A stretch of 64,000 bases of DNA from a virus, in the IMG/VR virus record IMGVR_UViG_3300033141_004448, positions 1 through 64,000 of that record; one strand, given 5' to 3'. Below the pieces are notes generated by a model. The model was not told where the DNA came from. It was given only the letters and a program-made list of their open reading frames with translations, and did not search any database. The translations under genes were made by a program, and so were the position numbers. This document shows positions 16,329-23,134 of this stretch, one piece after another. The stretch's first letter is position 1. Every line of letters begins with the position of its first letter.

Positions 16329-16927
16329 GTATCATCACCATTTTTGAATAATACTTCTGATATGTCAAACACGCTATATTTATAAAACCGGACATTGATA
16401 TTTTTCCACACGATCTTTATGTTATGCACCTCATAGCGTAATCGCGGTGGTAATATCGTTATATCGGCATTAAAATACTCTGAAATGTTTATCACGTTTT
16501 CCGTGATGTCGTCAGAAAAATATGGCATATCCGACTGCAAGCGTACAGGCGTGTTAATATCAAGGTATAAACAAAATTGCGTGAATAACTCATTAAAAAA
16601 ATCAAATAATTTTATGTGGTATTTACCGTTTATAATTGACTTTATATCATCTCTATATTTTTTATAATACTTGAATTTATAAAACGTGTCGTCATATTTC
16701 TTCCACAATTTCCTTTGCCACGAAGAATCGCCGTTGTATATACGTATGTCTTCGAATTCAGTGAAACGATTATTAATGACAGGTATCGTTACACCATAAC
16801 ATTTATTATACAATTGTGGCAATTTCTCGCGATCTAACACGACAAAAACGTCTGCTTCCTTTAATGCACGCCAAAAATGTATCGTGCCAAAAAAAGGGAT
16901 GTAATCAATTAATATTTTCCTCATCAT
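16313..16927 (-). CDS. WbqC-like protein (first copy)
   Basis: A 204-residue protein resembling WbqC family members: KILIDYIPFFGTIHFWRALKEADVFVVLD at the N-terminus, then SSWQRKLWKKYDDTFYK and the KYYKKYRDDIK helix, matching the second copy (17810-18544) in order. WbqC proteins occur in O-antigen and exopolysaccharide clusters and are thought to act in making or transferring modified amino sugars; the reaction is not settled. It overlaps the radical SAM start by 16 bases and is probably a partner in the same modification. Confidence 0.72.
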   Translation of the reverse strand: MMRKILIDYIPFFGTIHFWRALKEADVFVVLDREKLPQLYNKCYGVTIPVINNRFTEFEDIRIYNGDSSWQRKLWKKYDDTFYKFKYYKKYRDDIKSIINGKYHIKLFDFFNELFTQFCLYLDINTPVRLQSDMPYFSDDITENVINISEYFNADITILPPRLRYEVHNIKIVWKNINVRFYKYSVFDISEVLFKNGDDTCKML

Positions 16928-16970
16928 TCTCTTCCTCGTAAATAAACATTCTGTCTTTTATCACCGTAAA

Positions 16971-17114
16971 TTAACCACGCGTTTTTTGCCATGCCTTACA
17001 CCCTTTACACGGTTCTTTACTCATTGGCGTATTTACAAACACGCATTTTTTGCAATAATTTTCGTATATTTCGTGTTGCCACCTATTATATGCATGAATA
17101 CAATTTCCAAACAT
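16971..17114 (-). CDS. Cysteine-rich mini-protein (47 aa)
   Basis: Forty-seven residues with CIHAYNRWQ, YCKKCVFV and EPCKGCKAW, a likely one-zinc fold. ATG 17114 sits behind GAGGTGATAAA, a strong ribosome site, which is the main reason to accept this short frame. Confidence 0.6.
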   Translation of the reverse strand: MFGNCIHAYNRWQHEIYENYCKKCVFVNTPMSKEPCKGCKAWQKTRG

Positions 17115-17123
17115 TTTATCACC

Positions 17124-17810
17124 TCAAATATGGTAATCGACTATTACAACATAATCATTCGGCTTTAGTTTATCGAGAAACCTCTCTTTGAATTTCATTG
17201 CCCAACTTACAACATTTTCTGTTCTTTCGTACCATTTACCATTTTTACACAACACCGAATAGGTATGAAAATACTTACTCGATTTAATTAAATCTTTTTT
17301 ATACTCTTCTGAATATGGAAAGTGTGAAATTTCATATTCAGCTACTATTTGTATTTTCTTTTGTATTCCTTCCCAATCAACCTGAAAAACATACGCACCG
17401 TCATACCCGCATAATCCACTATCACGACCCATTAATCCTTTTTTTCCTTTTATTGCACCAAATGGAGGCTCTTTCAAAAGTAACATTCCTTGCCACCGAC
17501 CGCCAATTTCATACCAGTCATACTTTGCATTTGGGTTACGCCAATAACCATAAACATTTATATTTTCGCTAAATTCATAACCATACCATTTTTCTAACCA
17601 TTCTTTTGCATTCTTATATTCATACTCTTTTTGATAATCTGAATGTTTTACCTTCCACTCTTCGAATTTACTTTCGAGTTCGTCTTTTTTAATTTCAACA
17701 ACAAACTCTTTTTTCAAGCACTCATAATACGGTTTCATCACTTTTTCGAGTTCGTCCCTTATATTTTCTGGTTTTTTAGGGAATACCACCATTAATGCAT
17801 AATGTGTCAT
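17124..17810 (-). CDS. Conserved phage-type hypothetical with NPNAKYDWYEIGGRW motif
   Basis: A 228-residue soluble protein. The segment NPNAKYDWYEIGGRW near residue 90 is a motif I know from many unrelated phage and plasmid hypothetical proteins, usually written W-x-NP-x-A-K-x-D-W-x-x-x-GGRW. Their function is not established. Start behind AAAGGAGTTGATATA. Its presence suggests a widespread accessory protein rather than a glycan enzyme, despite its place in the operon. Confidence 0.7.
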   Translation of the reverse strand: MTHYALMVVFPKKPENIRDELEKVMKPYYECLKKEFVVEIKKDELESKFEEWKVKHSDYQKEYEYKNAKEWLEKWYGYEFSENINVYGYWRNPNAKYDWYEIGGRWQGMLLLKEPPFGAIKGKKGLMGRDSGLCGYDGAYVFQVDWEGIQKKIQIVAEYEISHFPYSEEYKKDLIKSSKYFHTYSVLCKNGKWYERTENVVSWAMKFKERFLDKLKPNDYVVIVDYHI

Positions 17811-18544
17811 TATATCAACTCCTTTGTTTTTTCTCCGATATTGAATAGAGCGTCAATTACGCTCATTTGTGGAATAAATGGTTCATAAACTTGCTCATAC
17901 ACGGGATGCTCATATTCCTGAAACGAAATCTCAATGCCTTCACGTTCGAATAAGTCCATGTCGGCATAATTCTTTCCGTCTGCACCGAATAGGAAATGAT
18001 CGATCTTTAAATTGTAACACAATTGGACAATCTTATCGCTTGCGCTACCGAATAAATATTTCAAGTCTTCCTTTTTTCGTTCCGAATATCTCCACCTGCC
18101 GCCAGACTGGACTATCACGTATGATTTAATATCCAGCCAATTTTTAATCAGGAATATCAATTTGATATTCAATTCGGATAAACGTTTATTTTCTGCACAA
18201 AGAACGCGCTTGATATACTTGTAGTATTTCTTGAAGTATTTTGCTTTGCCGTAATTCACTTCTAACGCACGTAAGATTTTCCGTTGCCAATTCTGAGTGT
18301 TATCAATTTTTATCTCATTAAATCTCATTTGTTTTCCGGTATGAATTATCGGCACGGTTATATATTGCCACCCTTTCTCCGTGCCAATGCGTATCTTATT
18401 CCTGTTATCAAACTTATTCTTATCTCCAAAGTTAGCGGGATAACAATCCATTAATACGAACACGTCCGACCGTTTCATTTTCGACCAAAACCCTAGGTAT
18501 GGAAGAAAAATCGGTTGATGTGCAGACAATATTGTATTTGCCAA
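17810..18544 (-). CDS. WbqC-like protein (second copy)
   Basis: A 244-residue, full-length WbqC-family protein: ILSAHQPIFLPYLGFWSKMKRSDVFVLMD, NRNKIRIGTEKGWQYITVPI, NWQRKILRALEVNYGKAKYFKKYY, and the C-terminal YEHPVYEQVYEPFIPQMSVIDALFN are all family hallmarks. The family works in lipopolysaccharide or capsule sugar synthesis. The start is TTG at 18544, 4-5 bases behind GAGTTGATAG. Together with 16313-16927 it makes a WbqC pair flanking two small genes. Confidence 0.85.
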   Translation of the reverse strand: MANTILSAHQPIFLPYLGFWSKMKRSDVFVLMDCYPANFGDKNKFDNRNKIRIGTEKGWQYITVPIIHTGKQMRFNEIKIDNTQNWQRKILRALEVNYGKAKYFKKYYKYIKRVLCAENKRLSELNIKLIFLIKNWLDIKSYVIVQSGGRWRYSERKKEDLKYLFGSASDKIVQLCYNLKIDHFLFGADGKNYADMDLFEREGIEISFQEYEHPVYEQVYEPFIPQMSVIDALFNIGEKTKELI

Positions 18545-18553
18545 TCTATCAAC

Positions 18554-18802
18554 TCATTCATTCTTCGATTTTGCTTTCAACGTTGCAATACGATTAATGG
18601 TGTAATAAAAAAGATCTGGCGTATCTTTAACAAAATGTAATAATTGTAATACCATTTCCGGTTGATTAATCAGATTCATTTCTATTTTATTTACACCTTC
18701 ATTAGTAAGCCTGTATTGTTTTATACCATTTACTTCAATATACTCCATTAATCCTTCTTCGCATAGAGAATTCAATGCTTCTTTAATTACATTTTCTTTC
18801 AT
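18554..18802 (-). CDS. Small winged-helix-like protein
   Basis: About 82 residues from ATG 18802 (behind AAAAGGAGTTGATAG). ALNSLCEEGLMEYIEVNGIKQYRLTNEG looks like recognition helix plus wing of a wHTH domain, followed by a helical dimerisation tail. It may be a transcription regulator of the operon; weakly supported. Confidence 0.6.
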   Translation of the reverse strand: MKENVIKEALNSLCEEGLMEYIEVNGIKQYRLTNEGVNKIEMNLINQPEMVLQLLHFVKDTPDLFYYTINRIATLKAKSKNE

Positions 18803-18816
18803 TCTATCAACTCCTT

Positions 18817-19461
18817 TTACATGCATAATTCTGTTTCGATTATATTTTTTATATCAATCACTTTACGCAACTGAACCCTGTGAATGTTCGGAAACCTCCA
18901 ATACGGATCTTTACCCGCAAGATAATGAAACCTCGCGTGTTTCTTCTCCTGAAACGGTATGGATTTCAGCCACCCAAAATGATGAATTCGGTGATTATTC
19001 AATATGATCAAATTTGACGTATCAACGTTAATCGACTCGTGCACGGTACCACGCCACGAGTAATACTTTTTATTGTATAACCTGCACTGATAATCGGGAT
19101 AACAACCAGAATCAATTCTTATGTGCTCGTAATCTCCGAAATAATTATATCTCGGAAACGCATACGCCTTATCGTTTCTCAGCTCCATAAAAAATATGGA
19201 ATAAAGAGTATCGGTGTTGATATACTCGTCCGCGTCGAGCATTAGAATCCAATCCGTGCTTGCATTAACCGCCATTTTGTTTCTCACGCAAGAAAAATTC
19301 TTTATTAACTTGCTTTCGTTATCTTGCGGATAAACGGTATAGAAGATCTTATTCTCACCGACCATTCTTGACCGAATGATCTTTAGCTGTCGATCCTTCC
19401 ACCGAAGATACTGCTCGTCAGTACCGTCATTGCGGCTAATAACACAGATTGTTAATTCCAT
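18817..19461 (-). CDS. GT2-family glycosyltransferase
   Basis: A 214-residue GT-A enzyme: ELTICVISRNDGT (first strand), FSCVRNKMAVNASTDWILMLDADEYI with the DADE metal site, YPDYQCRLYNKKYYSWRGTVHESI, typical of the WaaE-like group of GT2 proteins that add hexose or heptose to core sugars. No membrane helix. It is among the first genes of the minus-strand operon, behind GAGGAGTTGATAAA. Confidence 0.87.
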   Translation of the reverse strand: MELTICVISRNDGTDEQYLRWKDRQLKIIRSRMVGENKIFYTVYPQDNESKLIKNFSCVRNKMAVNASTDWILMLDADEYINTDTLYSIFFMELRNDKAYAFPRYNYFGDYEHIRIDSGCYPDYQCRLYNKKYYSWRGTVHESINVDTSNLIILNNHRIHHFGWLKSIPFQEKKHARFHYLAGKDPYWRFPNIHRVQLRKVIDIKNIIETELCM

Positions 19462-19473
19462 TTTATCAACTCC

Positions 19474-19617
19474 TCATTCATTATCGTCAAATATTTTCCA
19501 TTTTCCGTAGGTTAATCTTATCCTACATTTCGGGCACTGTTTTGGTCGCTCTACAATCGGTCGCCACGTGTACCCACACTTTTTACAGGTTAATGGTTCG
19601 TGTTCTTTTAGTGCCAT
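19474..19617 (-). CDS. Zinc-ribbon mini-protein, first gene of the glycan operon
   Basis: Forty-seven residues: LTCKKCGYTWRP and PKQCPKCRIRL form a textbook zinc ribbon (two CxxC knuckles). ATG 19617 is preceded by CGGTGA. It is the promoter-proximal gene of the 19-kb minus-strand unit and could bind nucleic acid, for instance as a transcription factor-like ribbon; that is inference. Confidence 0.68.
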   Translation of the reverse strand: MALKEHEPLTCKKCGYTWRPIVERPKQCPKCRIRLTYGKWKIFDDNE

Positions 19618-19780
19618 GATTTTTCACCGAGTAATGTATATCACAACGTGTATATTAATATTATGATTAAGAAAATGGTATTGGAAAACGTGATGGCAGG
19701 TATTAGTTTTCACAATATATACTCTAAAAAAATTGATAAAAAAGTACTATTTTTGAATATGAAAAAGTGTTATTTCCTAG

Positions 19781-19830
19781 TGACAGTGACAGTAGTGACA
19801 GTAATAGTGACAGTGACAGATATTCTGTCA
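19781..19830. repeat. TGACAG direct-repeat array ending in a palindrome
   Basis: Five TGACAG copies begin at 19781, 19787, 19796, 19808 and 19814; the last is part of the perfect palindrome TGACAGA-TAT-TCTGTCA (19814-19830). Steps of 6, 9, 12 and 6 bases are not the constant repeat-spacer of a CRISPR. The arrangement is typical of a cooperative operator or an iteron. Directly downstream genes encode ribbon-helix-helix proteins, which bind such short repeats. Confidence 0.75.
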
Positions 19831-19835
19831 CGAAA

Positions 19836-19852
19836 AAGTACAATCTGTACTT
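19836..19852. repeat. Second perfect palindrome
   Basis: AAGTACA-ATC-TGTACTT, two perfect 7-base arms around a 3-base centre, five bases after the first palindrome, which has the same 7-3-7 geometry. Equal geometry with different sequence suggests two related dimeric DNA-binding proteins, or one with relaxed specificity. Confidence 0.65.
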
Positions 19853-19889
19853 GGTAGGCGCGACCGAGAAAACCACTTTTTGTTCTTCC

Positions 19890-19899
19890 TTTATAAATA
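19890..19899 (+). promoter_or_regulatory. TATA box for the plus-strand RHH genes
   Basis: TTTATAAATA about 100 bases ahead of the first plus-strand gene (start 19999). Transcription would begin near 19920. The operator-like repeats lie 40-110 bases upstream of it, a position suited to activation or to control of both divergent units. Confidence 0.5.
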
Positions 19900-19998
19900 A
19901 AAACAAGAAAAAATTTAAAAATAGCAAAAATGATATGAGAAGTATGAAAAAAATTGTAACGAAAATATGAAAAATAATGATTATTAGGTGTGAAAAGT

Positions 19999-20196
19999 AT
20001 GGTCAGAAAAATCCGCTTCACGATAAGTCTTGATGAAATCACGTATAATAAATTAGAATATTACCGTGTTAAGCTTCACCAGAAACGAAGCGAGGTAATA
20101 AAAAATGCAATCTACTTGTGGTTCGAAAATATTCTCACTAATCCGATACTAAAAAAGGTGCTAACGGATGACGAAAACGAAGATAAAGAAGAATAA
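19999..20196 (+). CDS. Ribbon-helix-helix (CopG-like) DNA-binding protein
   Basis: About 65 residues: a beta strand KIRFTISLDE followed by helix TYNKLEYYRVK and helix RSEVIKNAIYLWFENI is the RHH fold of CopG/MetJ-like repressors. The start ATG 19999 is eight bases behind GGTG; an in-frame GTG at 19990 overlaps that site and is less likely. It is the first gene after the repeat array and a natural candidate for binding it. Confidence 0.78.
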   Translation: MVRKIRFTISLDEITYNKLEYYRVKLHQKRSEVIKNAIYLWFENILTNPILKKVLTDDENEDKEE

Positions 20197-20434
20197 AAAG
20201 AAATGGAAGTGTGTAGGTGAACGACAATATATTGTATGTCTTCCACAATTTTATGCTGAAAAAATAGACTCACTCGTGAAAAGTTCACTTTATCCATCAG
20301 AAGACGCATTATTCATTTCAATGGTTGAATGGTGGTTGAATCAACCGTCCACGCAAAGAAAGATAGATTATGCTGAGGAGTGGCAAGCAGAAAATCAAAT
20401 TGAAATTGAAGGAGAATACGAAAATTTTTCTTGA
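20168..20434 (+). CDS. RHH-like small protein
   Basis: Eighty-eight residues with a basic N-terminus, a strand QYIVCLPQFY and two helices (AEKIDSLVKSS and SEDALFISMVEWWLN) compatible with a ribbon-helix-helix fold. The tail is acidic. It overlaps the preceding RHH gene by 29 bases, so the two are cotranslated and may form a mixed dimer; inference. Confidence 0.6.
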   Translation: MTKTKIKKNKKKWKCVGERQYIVCLPQFYAEKIDSLVKSSLYPSEDALFISMVEWWLNQPSTQRKIDYAEEWQAENQIEIEGEYENFS

Positions 20435-20471
20435 AGAAAGATTTTTATTTTTACTTTGTTACTAACTTAGT

Positions 20472-20606
20472 ATGAAATATATCAATATCGTTTTTGAGGA
20501 TAAAGAATTTGAATTTCTGAAAGAAAAAAAAGGCAATTTATCATGGCGTGAATTTATTTTAAAGTTACTTGAGGTGGATAAAAAGAATGGAAGAAAAAAG
20601 AAATGA
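20472..20606 (+). CDS. Third RHH-like mini-protein (44 aa)
   Basis: Forty-four residues: KYINIVFEDKEFEFLKEKK, then LSWREFILKLLEV, i.e. strand-helix-helix in the shortest RHH form. The start ATG at 20472 follows a T-rich stretch; the end overlaps the next gene. Low but real support from fold pattern and position in the RHH group. Confidence 0.5.
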   Translation: MKYINIVFEDKEFEFLKEKKGNLSWREFILKLLEVDKKNGRKKK

Positions 20607-20760
20607 AAAAGAAATCGCTATTTCTATGTTAAGTAATTTTTTTGAGAGGAATGAAATATTCAATTTTAAAATATCGGACACGAAAGAATATAATAGTGAC
20701 ACGAATCAACTTATTAGTTGTTTTATCATAGAAATGAATGGGATCGAAAAGAAAAAATAA
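20587..20760 (+). CDS. Small hypothetical protein
   Basis: About 57 residues from ATG 20587, preceded by GAGGTGGATAAAAAG, a good ribosome site inside the end of the previous gene. No motif. Its 3-prime end overlaps the possible start of the PIG-L gene. Confidence 0.5.
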   Translation: MEEKRNEKEIAISMLSNFFERNEIFNFKISDTKEYNSDTNQLISCFIIEMNGIEKKK

Positions 20761-21346
20761 ACTCAGTGAAAATACGTTGAGTAATTTTGATAACTTTTTG
20801 TTTATCGGGGCGCACCCTGACGATATTGTCATTAGTTGCGGTGGAATGATACAACGGTTGTTAAAGCACGGTAAAACTGTAATTGCGTTGTGCTTGACAG
20901 GTTTTAGAAACAAAGTAAGATCGAATGAATATATTAAGGGAATGAGATTATTAAGCGTAAACGATTGGTCAATATTTGAATTTAATGACAAGGAAATCAA
21001 ATTGAAAGAAATTTTACCGTGCATTGAAAAATTCATTTCTTCGTATGAAATTAATACGATATTCACGCATTGGCACGGTTGTGTTCATCAAGATCATAGG
21101 GTAGTATCGGAAGCAAGTCGTATTGCCGCAAGAAAAGGCAACGTGAATTTGATCTACTACGAAGATTACAGGCACAAACTAAGCCAGTTTGCGTGGAAGC
21201 CGAACACGTTTTTCACAATGACAGAAGAAGAGTTGGATAAAAAAAGAAAGGCATTATACTGCCACGAATCGCAAAAAGGAACGTGGATGGAGAAGGTACT
21301 TCGCGATAATGTCGAGCGTTTTGAGATAGGATACTTGTCATTATAA
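20738..21346 (+). CDS. PIG-L/LmbE-type N-deacetylase
   Basis: About 202 residues. FLFIGAHPDDIVISCGGM holds the zinc-binding AHPDD motif, TIFTHWHGCVHQDHRVV the second metal motif (HxDH), and CHESQ near the C-terminus is also typical. Family members remove N-acetyl groups from GlcNAc-type sugars on lipids, mycothiol-like thiols or polymers. It fits with the glycan genes on both sides. The start may be ATG 20738 or TTG 20777 behind CAGTGA; the conserved domain begins after both. Confidence 0.87.
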   Translation: MGSKRKNKLSENTLSNFDNFLFIGAHPDDIVISCGGMIQRLLKHGKTVIALCLTGFRNKVRSNEYIKGMRLLSVNDWSIFEFNDKEIKLKEILPCIEKFISSYEINTIFTHWHGCVHQDHRVVSEASRIAARKGNVNLIYYEDYRHKLSQFAWKPNTFFTMTEEELDKKRKALYCHESQKGTWMEKVLRDNVERFEIGYLSL

Positions 21347-21357
21347 TTCCTCTATGA

Positions 21358-21831
21358 TTATAATCCATGCCACTTTTTATGGCATTCGTCACAAACCGTA
21401 AGAAGATTATCGTGACTAAGTGACATTTCAGGGAATATTATAACACTATTTATATGATGAATGTTTCTAGCTGGTTTTTTTCCGCATATTTTACACGTAT
21501 AATTATCTCGCTTTAATATTTCTATTCTACATTTTGCCCATTCTTTTGAATTGTAAAAATTATTTGCTGACTTGAATCGTTTTTCCCATTCGTTTTTGGT
21601 AAATCCCTTCGGATTGTCGTTTTTTGTCATTCTTATATTGTGGATGTTGCTAGCATTTAATCGTTCTTGTACATCCAGTACCTTTATGATGAGAAGTCTA
21701 CGTTCATCAATCAATTCAGGTGTCATACCACTTATATCGTAATCAATTTCGTCTAATATTTCTCTGCAATATGGTTCATCAATGTTATCTTTACAGTATT
21801 TATCTAATTCGTATATTTTATTAAATTTCAT
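21358..21831 (-). CDS. HNH endonuclease with a shared N-terminal domain
   Basis: A 157-residue protein. The C-terminal half is a complete HNH nuclease: WAKCRIEILKRDNYTCKICG, NIHHINSV, then LLTVCDECHKKWHG, with two CxxC pairs for zinc and the HH pair for cleavage. The N-terminal 50 residues (YCKDNIDEPYCREIL...LLIIKVLDVQERL) resemble the 95-residue protein of 22525-22812, so a common module is used twice in this four-gene inverted cassette. It may be a homing-type or defence nuclease. Confidence 0.85.
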   Translation of the reverse strand: MKFNKIYELDKYCKDNIDEPYCREILDEIDYDISGMTPELIDERRLLIIKVLDVQERLNASNIHNIRMTKNDNPKGFTKNEWEKRFKSANNFYNSKEWAKCRIEILKRDNYTCKICGKKPARNIHHINSVIIFPEMSLSHDNLLTVCDECHKKWHGL

Positions 21832-22528
21832 CTTTCCACCACAATCCTTCTCCTTGAAAATCTTTCAATACATCTTCAGCGGTTATTTTACTATCTTTTA
21901 AGTATTGTTTTAATGTTTGTGTTTTATCAAAGATGTTTATTGATGAGGAAAAAAGATCAATAAGGTTTCTTATTACACGCTCTTGAATAGCACATTTAGC
22001 TGTAAAAGAAAATACACTTCTTATAGTTATACCGTCTATAAATTGAAGACTTTTTTTTAAACCCACGTCTATTTTCTTTTCTCCTGATATAATAATTCCT
22101 TTTACGTCACATTTTTTTTCTTCTTTTATTGCAGTCATATATTTTAGAATTTGACCTATAACATTTTTATTAGCTTGTTGTTTTATTTCAATAATCGTAT
22201 AATTGTTTGACTTTCTTTCTTTAGCAAGTATGTCGATTATACCATATTTACAACGGTATTGTTGTGCAAAGAAATTCAGTTCCTTCAACCACGGAATGTA
22301 AATCCATCTATCAATGATCCAGTTTTCTATATCTTTTTCATTTTTCCATTCAAGATTGTTAGTATTTATGTACACATTAATCACGTAAAAGAGGTCATGC
22401 AAAAAGTCAATTATTTTTTGATTCCTTTTTTGAAGTAATTCTAATATAGTTCTTTTAGGTTCCTCGAATTCTGATAAATTCGCATCATCAATTTTTCTTA
22501 AAAACACATCTGGACTAATCCATATCAT
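21821..22528 (-). CDS. NucS/EndoMS-like (DUF91) nuclease
   Basis: A 235-residue protein. The segment CKYGIIDILAKERKSNNYTI and then IIEIKQQANKNVIGQILKYM gives the D...E-x-K core and Q of restriction-fold nucleases in the NucS/DUF91 arrangement; WIIDRWIYIPWLKELNF precedes it. NucS acts on mismatches or branched ends; stand-alone DUF91 proteins are poorly known. The N-terminal 60 residues do not resemble the NucS beta domain. It overlaps the HNH gene by 11 bases, pointing to joint function. Confidence 0.72.
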   Translation of the reverse strand: MIWISPDVFLRKIDDANLSEFEEPKRTILELLQKRNQKIIDFLHDLFYVINVYINTNNLEWKNEKDIENWIIDRWIYIPWLKELNFFAQQYRCKYGIIDILAKERKSNNYTIIEIKQQANKNVIGQILKYMTAIKEEKKCDVKGIIISGEKKIDVGLKKSLQFIDGITIRSVFSFTAKCAIQERVIRNLIDLFSSSINIFDKTQTLKQYLKDSKITAEDVLKDFQGEGLWWKDEI

Positions 22529-22812
22529 TTTTTGTTTCTCCTCTTCTTTGATATACGATTCACTATTTCGAGTGTCTTAGTAACAATAGCTCTCCATCGT
22601 TTTCCTCTATCTCTTTCACAACGTATCAACATTTCTGTACAATAAGATTCATTCTCATGATCTTCACAATAAGTACGAAAATCTTCGTAGGTAATAAATT
22701 CAATTTGTTTCGAATTATCCATTGTGTTGTATGATATTTTTCCTTTATTCTGACTCTTTTTCTTCTTTGGTTTTTCCACTAAGCTCTTTTCTAATTCCTT
22801 TAAGAAACTCAA
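22525..22812 (-). CDS. Small protein sharing the HNH-protein N-terminal module
   Basis: Ninety-five residues. After a lysine-rich start, EDFRTYCEDHENESYCTEML and IVTKTLEIVNRIS align with the N-terminus of the HNH protein (YCKD, E-YC-E-L, LDVQERL). The module may bind DNA or the NucS-like protein encoded next to it. It overlaps that gene by ATGA. Confidence 0.62.
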   Translation of the reverse strand: MSFLKELEKSLVEKPKKKKSQNKGKISYNTMDNSKQIEFITYEDFRTYCEDHENESYCTEMLIRCERDRGKRWRAIVTKTLEIVNRISKKRRNKK

Positions 22813-22975
22813 TTAAAACACCACGTTTTTCTTTGGTAATTACATTAAAATCTATTTTTTTGTGGTTTAATTCAAACAATTCTAATAGGATCTTAATAGG
22901 ATGATCCTTTTGTCGTGGGATTGTTATGAAGATTTGATTATTTTTGCTAACGTAGAAATTTTTAATCAACAACAC
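22745..22975 (-). CDS. AbrB-like small protein
   Basis: Seventy-six residues. VSKNNQIFITIPRQ resembles the swapped-hairpin AbrB strand pattern (SKNGQI-ITIP), followed by a helical region. It is the first gene of the inverted cassette and may be its regulator or antidote. Its end overlaps the next gene by about 68 bases in another frame, which lowers confidence that both starts are right. Confidence 0.5.
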   Translation of the reverse strand: MLLIKNFYVSKNNQIFITIPRQKDHPIKILLELFELNHKKIDFNVITKEKRGVLIEFLKGIRKELSGKTKEEKESE

Positions 22976-22980
22976 TTCCT

Positions 22981-23021
22981 TATTAATAAATTATCAATAG
23001 TGTATTAATATGTTATTAATA
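22981..23021. repeat. Three TATTAATA palindromes
   Basis: TATTAATA occurs at 22981, 23003 and 23014, 22 and 11 bases apart, i.e. on the same face of the helix, in the gap between the inverted nuclease cassette and the intein-bearing glycosyltransferase. They may be operators or simply TATA-like promoter sequence for the minus-strand cassette. Confidence 0.45.
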
Positions 23022-23088
23022 TAGTTTAACTAAGTATTTGAATCTTTCTTCTCGTGTAACAATCAAAATTCACGATTTTTCCACTCAT

Positions 23089-23098
23089 ATTTATAAAC
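23089..23098 (+). promoter_or_regulatory. TATA box ahead of the tail operon
   Basis: ATTTATAAAC lies about 40 bases before the first start codon of the plus-strand unit that runs through the glycosyltransferase into all tail genes. Initiation near 23118 would leave a short leader. It is the only clear promoter candidate for this block. Confidence 0.5.
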
Positions 23099-23134
23099 GT
23101 GTACGGCGATTTATTTTCAAATCATTTGAGGTAA

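Larger units (their letters stand above)
19618..19998. other. Divergent control region between minus and plus transcription units
   Basis: About 380 bases without a convincing gene. Short frames here encode only low-complexity VTVT or TVTV from the repeats and are rejected. The region contains an AT-rich TATA-like stretch near 19650-19662 (towards the minus operon), a TGACAG array with a palindrome (19781-19830), a second palindrome (19836-19852) and a TATA box at 19890-19899 (towards the plus genes). Confidence 0.7.

Noticed and set aside
19781-19830. Possible CRISPR array
   Set aside because: The repeat unit is only six bases, steps vary (6, 9, 12, 6) and there are no spacers or cas operon; the Cas4-like gene is not linked to cas1/cas2.
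19648-20042. Short frames on both strands encoding VTVT/TVTV-rich peptides
   Set aside because: They are translations of the TGACAG repeat array; no ribosome site, no conserved build, and both strands give similar peptides.
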